Shown: positions 1-5,240 of the stretch, one piece after another
Position numbering within the stretch: the stretch's first letter is position 1
How the letters are laid out: the number at the start of each line of letters is the position of its first letter
Source: JABDBK01 sp964453575
GTDB taxonomy: Bacteria; Pseudomonadota; Gammaproteobacteria; DSM-16500
Assembly (NCBI GenBank): GCA_964453575.1
Contig: CAYVRW010000083.1
Coordinates: 1 to 9,542, forward strand
Direction: 5' to 3'
DNA length: 9,542 nucleotides
Program-made: the position numbers and the translations under genes
The notes under the pieces: generated by a model
What the model was told of the DNA's origin: nothing
Database searches by the model: none
What the model saw: only the letters and a program-made list of their open reading frames with translations

Positions 1-623
1 ACTTCTAACGTACGCTCATAATTATATAAATCTTTGGGCACACCTATGATATAACAACCCCTGTCGTAAACATGATAATGTTTGCTCACCCCCGGGATAT
101 CTAAAAGTTGCGGCTCACCAGGCGGGTCTAAGTTGTACACATCCCAGATTTTTAAGGTTGCAAAGCGTTTTAACAGATAATAAATATCATCGTGGCTGAT
201 AGGACGATTGAGAAGTTCTGTCATGTCAGGAAGCGGCAGGCCTTCGCCTAAGGCTTCCCAAATTTTTGCTTTTAAATCAGTAAAATGCTGGTTAACATCT
301 TCGATTTGAATGCGTTCTTTAATGGTAAGATCAAACGCTGCGGTAAGAGGTATGCCGGAATCATTTTCTGCCATCACCACAATATGATAAACGCCCTGGG
401 TGTCATTAGCTGGAATACCGCTGACTAAACCGTCCGAGGTACAAATAAGCCCTCCTGGTAAGGATTGGCCGTCGGCTAATTCAGCATAAAAACGTACTTT
501 GCCGGAGGCTTCATCGGGGGATTGAATGAAATCGTTGAGTTTAAGTGTAAAACTTGCACCTTCATTCACGATTTGTGCGGGTATTTCAGTTTTTAATACC
601 GGTGATTTTAATTCGTCTGGCAT
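1..623 (-). CDS. Unrecognised protein with N-terminal Ig-like (He_PIG-type) domain, 3' part cut by the window edge
   Basis: This open frame starts at an ATG at 623-621 and runs without a stop to the left edge, giving 207 full codons. An AAGG ribosome-binding site lies 7 nt before the ATG. There is no signal peptide or membrane segment at the start. Residues about 14-103 resemble the putative Ig fold used in bacterial multidomain proteins: a strand-rich start, then SLPGGLICTSDGLVSGIPA (54-72) and GVYHIVVMAENDSG (77-90), matching the pattern 'LPxGL...xGxISGxP...G.Y...V.A.D..G'. The following part (about 104-207) is a mixed region with an AKIWEALGEGLPLPDM helix (119-134) and a compact D/Y-rich segment that I do not recognise. 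It is divergent from the antitoxin gene at 745. The function is unknown; a cytoplasmic or non-classically secreted protein is possible. Confidence is good that it is a gene and moderate for the Ig-like call. Confidence 0.8.
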   Translation of the reverse strand, partial: MPDELKSPVLKTEIPAQIVNEGASFTLKLNDFIQSPDEASGKVRFYAELADGQSLPGGLICTSDGLVSGIPANDTQGVYHIVVMAENDSGIPLTAAFDLTIKERIQIEDVNQHFTDLKAKIWEALGEGLPLPDMTELLNRPISHDDIYYLLKRFATLKIWDVYNLDPPGEPQLLDIPGVSKHYHVYDRGCYIIGVPKDLYNYERTLE

Positions 624-642
624 GGGATGTCCTTACGGCTAA

Positions 643-665
643 GTATTACTGTTACATAGTAATAC
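643..665. promoter_or_regulatory. Perfect 8-bp inverted repeat, probable operator between divergent genes
   Basis: GTATTACT (643-650) and AGTAATAC (658-665) are exact reverse complements separated by 7 nt. The repeat lies between the minus-strand Ig-like gene (start 623) and the plus-strand antitoxin gene (start 745). On the minus strand a perfect TTGACA (675-670) sits just outside it, so a repressor bound here would cover the minus-strand promoter downstream of the -35 box. No good -10 box follows at 16-18 bp (the best match is ACAGTA), so the promoter call is tentative. Antitoxins of the Phd/YefM family commonly bind palindromes at their own promoters, which makes the neighbouring orphan antitoxin one candidate ligand. 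That link is an inference. Confidence 0.5.
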
Positions 666-744
666 ATTATGTCAAAATTACGTACTTTTTAATTTGAAAA
701 CATGCAGTTAATATGCTGTGCTGTATTTTAGAGGAGTTCTAACT

Positions 745-960
745 ATGCTTATCTCTCTTACTAAACTTCGCGCCGATTTATATAAAATCGTAGACCAAAT
801 TATCGAAACAGGCTTGCCAGTTGATATTGAACGTCATGGTAAAAAAGTCCGTATTATCGCACTTGAAAAAAAATCAAAACTCGCCAATATAAAGCCTCAC
901 CCCGGAACTATTATTGGGAATCCTGATGAATTGGTTCATTTAGATTGGTTTTCTGAGTAA
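745..960 (+). CDS. Orphan Phd/YefM-type antitoxin
   Basis: This is a 71-residue protein starting MLISLTKLRADL. The ATG at 745 is chosen because GAGGAG (731-736) lies 8 nt upstream; the frame is open further back to an ATG at 718, which has no comparable site. The layout fits the Phd/YefM antitoxin fold: an N-terminal strand and helix (residues 1-24, LTKLRADLYKIVDQIIETG), then PVDIERHGKKVRIIALE (residues 25-41), the beta-hairpin of the DNA-binding dimer. The C-terminal tail ends ...DELVHLDWFSE, like antitoxins paired with PIN toxins. No toxin follows: the next gene is feoC, converging from 5 bp away. It may be a solitary regulator, act on a toxin elsewhere, or be the remnant of a lost module. 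The family call rests on fold pattern and length only. Confidence 0.78.
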   Translation: MLISLTKLRADLYKIVDQIIETGLPVDIERHGKKVRIIALEKKSKLANIKPHPGTIIGNPDELVHLDWFSE

Positions 961-965
961 TTGAG

Positions 966-1190
966 TTACACGCCAACCCACTCATAAATCTCTGTCGCAG
1001 CAATACTGCACTGATTGCATTTTACGCCGCATTTGGGGGTTTTCATGCATTGACGAACTTTACCTTTACGCACCCAATGGGAAAGCATATCGCGTAACAC
1101 ATTGGGATCACGATTAAAATAAACACAAAGACTAGAAAGACTCGCCATTTTCACTTGTATCATATAATTTTTAATATCAAGCAGGTTCAT
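966..1190 (-). CDS. feoC: FeoC-like small [Fe-S]/winged-helix protein of the ferrous iron transporter
   Basis: This is a 74-residue cytosolic protein, last gene of the feoABC operon. FeoC proteins are small winged-helix proteins with a Cys-rich wing, thought to bind an Fe-S cluster and modulate or protect FeoB. Here the N-terminal 45 residues look like a short helix-turn-helix (LLDIKNYMIQVKMASLSSL, then RDPNVLRDMLSHWVRKGKV). The Cys cluster is C48, C54, C58, C61 (KCGVKCNQC at 53-61), followed by EIYEWVGV. I chose the ATG at 1190 because GAGG at 1199-1196 is correctly spaced for it; a GTG at 1196 would add two residues but overlaps that site. The reading frame overlaps the end of feoB by 14 nt, so translational coupling is likely. 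The stop is 5 bp from the stop of the convergent antitoxin gene. Confidence 0.88.
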   Translation of the reverse strand: MNLLDIKNYMIQVKMASLSSLCVYFNRDPNVLRDMLSHWVRKGKVRQCMKTPKCGVKCNQCSIAATEIYEWVGV

Positions 1191-3435
1191 ATTCACCTCG
1201 TAATGCTATGTCACGTGAACGCATGATGGTAATGACGATTATAAAAAATAACACTATGCCCGCTAACCAACTGATAGACATGACAGGATGATGCATCATC
1301 GTCATCAGTTGATAAAATCCAACCGCAACACCGTAAGCAACGGCTGTACTCCAAAACACTGAAAACAATGCCCATGAACGATTAAGTTCACGCCAGACGG
1401 CTGCAGTTGTTGACACACATGGCACGTATAACAAGACAAAAAACATGTAAGCCATCGCACCGATTTGGCCGTCGAATTTTTTATACATTAAACCATAAAC
1501 ATTGTTTGATAAGGATGACACAGGGGCTTGTGCTAAAACGGGATTACTAAAAGCACCGGTGAGTTTGCTTAAATTAGCAGGAATAGAAGCAACGGCTTCA
1601 TGTAAATTGCCCCAAAAACTAAAACTTTCAATCGGTAAATCGGTGAAATGTCCCATTTGTGAATAGAGTGCATTCAAGGTGCCGATGACCACTTCTTTGG
1701 CCAATACTCCGGTGAGCAAGCCTACTGTCGCCGGCCAATTGTCTGCAAAAATTCCCATAGGCTCAAAAATAGGCGTCACCATACGTCCTGCAGCAGCTAA
1801 CAATGAATTGGTATCACCATCACCATTACTGATACTGCCATCGGCATCCAAACCACTTAATACGCCTAATAATACACAGATAGGTACAATAAGTTTGCCG
1901 GCACGCAGCACGAAGCCGCTTAAACGCTGCCATACATTAAGCATTAATTTTTTAATATCGGGCACATGATAAGGCGGTAATTCCATTAATAAAGGAGCAG
2001 GGTCGCCTTTCAATACCGTTTTGCGTAACAAAAGCCCGGTTAACACCGCAATCACAATACCTGTGAGATACAATACAAATACCACATTATGACCGCCGGT
2101 AGGAAAAAACGCCGCAGTAAACACTGCAAAAATAGCTAAGCGCGCACCGCATGACATGAAAGGGCTCATTAATACCGTGAGAATACGATCGCGTTTATTA
2201 TCCAACGTGCGCGCGCCCATCACTGCAGGCACGTTGCAGCCAAATCCTACTATCATGGGCACAAATGATTTTCCGGGCAAACCTAAAGCACGCATCAATC
2301 TATCAATCACAAACGCTGCACGCGCCATGTAACCTGAATCTTCAAGAAAAGACAAAAACAAAAACATGGCAGCTATCACGGGAATAAAGGTAATCGTGGT
2401 ATTAATACCTTTACCTACGCCTTGTGCTAACAATGCAATCAGCCAGTTAGGCAAATGCATGGCCGTCAATACGCTTGCAAGCCCTTGCACGAAAATAGTG
2501 TTGCTGCTGATATCAAAAAAATCCTGGAAAGCACCGCCTATATTAATGGCAAATAAAAACATGCTGTACATGATGCCTAAAAAAATCGGGATACCTAAAA
2601 CACGATGCAATACAATGCTATCGATGCGATCAGTCATGGTTTTCTTGAGCACACCCGTTTTTACGACGCATTTTTTAATGATGTCTTGAATAAAACGATA
2701 ACGCGCATCGGCAATTAAAATATCGGCATCTTCGCCTAAATTTTCTTGAATGTGTTGTTGATGGGCTGGAATTTTTTGGAGTATTTCTTCTGAAACAAGC
2801 GGACGAACAAACATATCGTTTTCCAATAATCGCATCGCTATCCAAGGAGCTTGATCATGAGAAATGTGATTCGCCATATCTTCTATGATGTTTTTAATGA
2901 CAGGATGGAGAGTTGTGAGTGTTACTTTGGAAATGGTTTGATGTTTTGCAATGAGTGTTTTCAATGCCTGAATGTTTTTTTTCTTATTCGCTTCTAAACC
3001 AATAACCGGACAATCCAAGGATTCTTGTAATACATTTAACAAAATATTCATTTGACGTTGCTTTGCCACATCCAGCATGTTCACGGCTAAAATCACTGGT
3101 ATGCGCATGTCTAACAATTGCAAAGTCAAATAAAGACTGCGCTCTAAATTATTAGCATCTAAAACATTTACCATCACATCGGCTTTGCGGCTTAAGATAA
3201 AGTCACAAGCAATACGTTCATCAATAGAGGAATGCTCAGAGACTGAAATAAGGGAATAAGTACCTGGCAAATCAACCACTTCCACACTGCCGTCGTGACG
3301 GTAAAACCCGCTTTTGCGTTCTACCGTAACGCCCGGCCAGTTACCCACTTTTTGGCGGGCACCCGTTAACGCATTAAATATCGTCGTTTTACCTGAATTT
3401 GGATTGCCTACTAAACCTACTGTCAACGTATTCAC
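1177..3435 (-). CDS. feoB: Ferrous iron transport protein B (FeoB)
   Basis: FeoB, 752 residues, close to the usual 750-775. It is the inner-membrane Fe(II) transporter with a cytosolic G domain. The G domain shows G1 GNPNSGKT (10-17), G2 region NWPGVTVE (32-39), G3 DLPG (55-58) and G4 NMLD (119-122). The G5 position is LEAN (147-150), less standard than the usual S-A pair. A helical linker (about 165-270) leads to the membrane domain with two 'Gate' halves. The conserved transport motifs are GFGCNVPA (397-404, Cys400), PFMSCGARL (425-433, Cys429), LAKEVVIG (578-585) and LLYVPC (668-673, Cys673). The start is GTG at 3435-3433, with AGGAG 8 nt upstream. The GTG overlaps the feoA stop (GTGA), and the 3' end overlaps feoC. 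No frameshift is visible, and the gene appears functional and Fur-controlled. Confidence 0.97.
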   Translation of the reverse strand: MNTLTVGLVGNPNSGKTTIFNALTGARQKVGNWPGVTVERKSGFYRHDGSVEVVDLPGTYSLISVSEHSSIDERIACDFILSRKADVMVNVLDANNLERSLYLTLQLLDMRIPVILAVNMLDVAKQRQMNILLNVLQESLDCPVIGLEANKKKNIQALKTLIAKHQTISKVTLTTLHPVIKNIIEDMANHISHDQAPWIAMRLLENDMFVRPLVSEEILQKIPAHQQHIQENLGEDADILIADARYRFIQDIIKKCVVKTGVLKKTMTDRIDSIVLHRVLGIPIFLGIMYSMFLFAINIGGAFQDFFDISSNTIFVQGLASVLTAMHLPNWLIALLAQGVGKGINTTITFIPVIAAMFLFLSFLEDSGYMARAAFVIDRLMRALGLPGKSFVPMIVGFGCNVPAVMGARTLDNKRDRILTVLMSPFMSCGARLAIFAVFTAAFFPTGGHNVVFVLYLTGIVIAVLTGLLLRKTVLKGDPAPLLMELPPYHVPDIKKLMLNVWQRLSGFVLRAGKLIVPICVLLGVLSGLDADGSISNGDGDTNSLLAAAGRMVTPIFEPMGIFADNWPATVGLLTGVLAKEVVIGTLNALYSQMGHFTDLPIESFSFWGNLHEAVASIPANLSKLTGAFSNPVLAQAPVSSLSNNVYGLMYKKFDGQIGAMAYMFFVLLYVPCVSTTAAVWRELNRSWALFSVFWSTAVAYGVAVGFYQLMTMMHHPVMSISWLAGIVLFFIIVITIMRSRDIALRGEYEPA

Positions 3436-3665
3436 GCCGTAATCTCCTGAAGCTCTAAGATATCGGCTTCTTCTTTACGCAAGCTAAGCGCGAAACCGCG
3501 AACCATGATTTCAATGGGATCGCCCAAGGGTGCTTTGCGTGAAACCAATAATTCAGTGCCAGGAATAAGCCCCATGGAGATTAATTTGTGTCTATAGATT
3601 TTTTCAGCTGCATTCAATGCGGTAATGATCGCACGGCCGCCTATTTTCATATTTTTAAGCCGCAT
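3432..3665 (-). CDS. feoA: Ferrous iron transport protein A (FeoA)
   Basis: FeoA is a small cytosolic SH3-like protein needed for FeoB activity. With the chosen ATG at 3665 it has 77 residues, the normal size. It begins MRLKNMKIGGRAIITAL, followed by the family core HKLISMGLIPGTELLVSRKAPLGDPIEIMVRGFALSLRK, which matches the pattern 'LxxMGLxPGxxxxxxxxAPxGDPxxxxxxGxxxxLRxxEA'. A longer frame opens at a TTG at 3713, but that codon lies inside the promoter (between the -35 and -10 boxes). The ATG at 3665 instead has AGGG five bases upstream, so the shorter form is preferred. It is the first gene of feoABC, and its TGA overlaps the feoB GTG by 4 nt. Confidence 0.95.
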   Translation of the reverse strand: MRLKNMKIGGRAIITALNAAEKIYRHKLISMGLIPGTELLVSRKAPLGDPIEIMVRGFALSLRKEEADILELQEITA

Positions 3666-3697
3666 AGTCGCCCTACTTTTGACTTTAAACGTACCCC

Positions 3698-3726
3698 AGT
3701 ATGGCCTTTTCAAATAAGGCTGTCAA
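3698..3726 (-). promoter_or_regulatory. Promoter of feoABC
   Basis: On the minus strand a perfect -35 box TTGACA (3726-3721) is followed after exactly 17 bp by CATACT (3703-3698), 4 of 6 to the -10 consensus. Transcription would start near 3691, about 25 nt before the feoA ATG. The spacer contains a short inverted repeat (GCCTT / AAGGC, 3704-3720). The Fur box lies directly upstream of the -35 box. Confidence 0.7.
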
Positions 3727-3730
3727 TACA

Positions 3731-3749
3731 ATTGAGAATTATTCTCATT
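3731..3749. promoter_or_regulatory. Fur box upstream of feoABC
   Basis: TGAGAAT-T-ATTCTCA (3733-3747) is a perfect 7-1-7 palindrome, differing from the idealised Fur site TGATAATnATTATCA by one base in each half. It lies 4-5 bp upstream of the feoABC -35 box and touches the stop codon of the upstream hydrolase gene. Fur with Fe(II) would bind here and repress feoABC when iron is sufficient. The site is read directly from sequence; regulation is inferred from the known biology of Fur and Feo. Confidence 0.88.
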
Positions 3750-4372
3750 TAAAAAATGGCTTTTTCTATGACCTGCCTAAGCTCGCCCAATTGCCCATGA
3801 AAAAAATGCCCTGCCCCAGGAATTCGAATAAGCATAGGCTTAGGGTTTAGATGATTAATCCAATGGTAAACCGCTTCAGGTGAAATAACATCATCTTCTT
3901 CCCCCTGCACCACTAACCACGGGCAAGAAAGGGTCGATAAATCAAGGCCTTCGAAACGTGAAACTTGAGGCGCTATGGTCACCAATTGCGTAGGATGCAA
4001 TCGTAAAGCAGCACTGACCGCCACAAACCCGCCAAAAGAAAACCCTGCTAACCAAAGCGCATCTCCCGGTCTTTCTTTTTTTATCCACTCTGCAATAGCT
4101 ATGACATCATCCGTTTCGCCATGCCCTTGATCATGTACGCCAGCAGATTTCCCCACCCCGCGGAAGTTAAACCGTATAGTCGAAAGTCCTTTATCATGAA
4201 ACGTGCGGGCAAGTGTGGTAACGACTTTATTGCTCATGGTACCGCCGTACAAAGGATGGGGATGACAGACAATCGCTGTAATAGGCTTATTTCCTGGAGT
4301 GGTAATCATCTCAACGTCGCCTGCAGGCCCAGGCCATAATAATCGGGTCTCTGTTTCGGAAAAGTGTTGCAT
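3749..4372 (-). CDS. Small alpha/beta hydrolase (COG2945-like)
   Basis: A 207-residue cytosolic alpha/beta-hydrolase without signal peptide. The core is complete: AIVCHPHPLYGGTMSNK (33-49) with the HPHP..GG oxyanion-loop motif typical of the COG2945 'alpha/beta superfamily hydrolase' group; STIRFNFRGVGKSAG (64-78); the nucleophile elbow GFSFGG with Ser112; the acid in QGEEDDVI (Asp160 or Asp161); and GAGHFFHG with His189. The substrate is unknown; members are usually annotated as putative esterases or thioesterases. The start is ATG 4372-4370, with a weak GAGA site 8-10 nt upstream. It is co-directional with feoABC but separated from feoA by the Fur box and promoter, so read-through is possible but not required. 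A role in iron uptake is not supported by the sequence itself. Confidence 0.88.
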   Translation of the reverse strand: MQHFSETETRLLWPGPAGDVEMITTPGNKPITAIVCHPHPLYGGTMSNKVVTTLARTFHDKGLSTIRFNFRGVGKSAGVHDQGHGETDDVIAIAEWIKKERPGDALWLAGFSFGGFVAVSAALRLHPTQLVTIAPQVSRFEGLDLSTLSCPWLVVQGEEDDVISPEAVYHWINHLNPKPMLIRIPGAGHFFHGQLGELRQVIEKAIF

Positions 4373-4390
4373 AAATGTGATATCTCATAC

Positions 4391-4423
4391 GTTATAATGT
4401 TCAATCCTTATTCTAATGATAAT
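4391..4423 (-). promoter_or_regulatory. Possible hydrolase promoter with a Fur half-site
   Basis: On the minus strand TATAAC (4396-4391) could serve as a -10 box for the hydrolase, but the -35 position 17 bp upstream reads TCATTA, a poor match. The plus-strand TGATAAT at 4417-4423 is an exact half of the 7-1-7 Fur consensus, while the other half is not conserved. In this AT-rich stretch it may be chance. Confidence 0.25.
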
Positions 4424-4554
4424 AAAAAGGATTTTATACTTCTGATTTAGCTCAATCGACATTTTTACAAACCGATAATCTTTTTCTTTATTTTAAAAAA
4501 TTAACAATTAAATCAAAAAGTTATGCTAAAAAATAATACACAAAAAAATAGTGT

Positions 4555-4584
4555 TTGTTTACTTTATAAACATTGCGCTATAAT
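4555..4584 (+). promoter_or_regulatory. Promoter of the triple-HAD gene
   Basis: A perfect -10 box TATAAT (4579-4584) has TTGTTT (4555-4560) 18 bp upstream as a partial -35 box. A-tracts (about 4526-4549) precede it, as in UP elements. Transcription would begin near 4591, leaving a leader of about 76 nt. A 6-bp inverted repeat, TGTTTA (4556-4561) and TAAACA (4567-4572), overlaps the -35 box and could be an operator. Confidence 0.6.
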
Positions 4585-4629
4585 TGACCTCCCAAAGCCA
4601 GTAAAGTGTAATTAATGAACTTATGTTTA

Positions 4630-4656
4630 AACGTGAATGCGGGATAAATTCACGTT
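4630..4656 (+). promoter_or_regulatory. 9-bp perfect stem-loop in the leader of the triple-HAD gene
   Basis: AACGTGAAT (4630-4638) and ATTCACGTT (4648-4656) are exact reverse complements around a 9-nt loop (GCGGGATAA). The element lies between the predicted transcription start and the ribosome-binding site (AGGA, 4660-4663, five bases or fewer before the ATG at 4668). It could be an mRNA hairpin next to the ribosome-binding site that tunes translation, or a dyad DNA operator. There is no U-run after it, so it is not an intrinsic terminator. Confidence 0.5.
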
Positions 4657-4667
4657 GATAGGAATTT

Positions 4668-5240
4668 ATGAAAATTTTTATATTTAACCTTGATACCATT
4701 TTTACAGAAGCGGACGGTTTAGATCGTTTAAACCGCATTCCATGCAGCAGATCAACGATTAATCCTTATGTTTTTGAACAAGGTTCATTACAGGATTGTT
4801 ATACCTTAAATAAGAAGAGAATGGCCCCTATTTTTAAAGCAATACTCGAAAAGGGAAACAAAATTGGATTTGCAACCCCATCAACTTCAACCAAGAAAGA
4901 GCACATCAAAATATTTTTTGCCATGGAATATGGGCTATCCCTGCGTGATGACTTTATATGTTTTCCTAGAAATAGAATTAATACGTATTTAAAAGAAGCG
5001 GCAAAGCTATTTCAATTACAACATGCGAATGTCATTGTTATAGATGACAATGAATATCATATAAATGAAGCATCAAAGGATGGATTTACTGTTATTCATG
5101 TTGATAGCAACGAGCATTGTAATACTCACGGAACTGTATATGTAAAAAAACTGGAAGAAGTCCTTCAAAAGGATAACTCATGTGAAGCAAATAACCCAGT
5201 CGCAGCACAAACGCAAATGGAGCTTAAGTTAGCACCCCCT
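4668..5240 (+). repeat. Internal HAD unit 1 (degenerate), residues 1-191
   Basis: First copy of the triplicated domain. Motif I has Asn7 where the catalytic nucleophile Asp is expected (N-L-D), although the general acid Asp9 and the motif IV pair Asp126-Asp127 remain. It ends with a linker PVAAQTQMELKLAPP that resembles the PVDVQT linker after unit 2. Confidence 0.8.

Noticed and set aside
1679..1969. Plus-strand open frame opposite feoB
   Set aside because: It is an antisense shadow of feoB, with no ribosome-binding site and no recognisable domain.
2366..2689. Plus-strand open frame opposite feoB
   Set aside because: It lies wholly antisense to the conserved FeoB membrane domain, and its composition mirrors it.
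3704..3720. Short hairpin GCCTT/AAGGC as a terminator of the hydrolase gene
   Set aside because: It has only 5-bp arms, no T-run, and sits exactly in the -35/-10 spacer of the feo promoter.
4121..4339. Plus-strand open frame opposite the hydrolase gene
   Set aside because: It is a shadow frame antisense to a well-supported alpha/beta hydrolase.
4601..4626. Possible CpxR (GTAAA-N5-GTAAA) or PmrA-like (TTAAT repeats) box ahead of the triple-HAD gene
   Set aside because: Only one half matches (GTAAA at 4601-4605; the other half reads ATTAA), and it lies downstream of the predicted transcription start.
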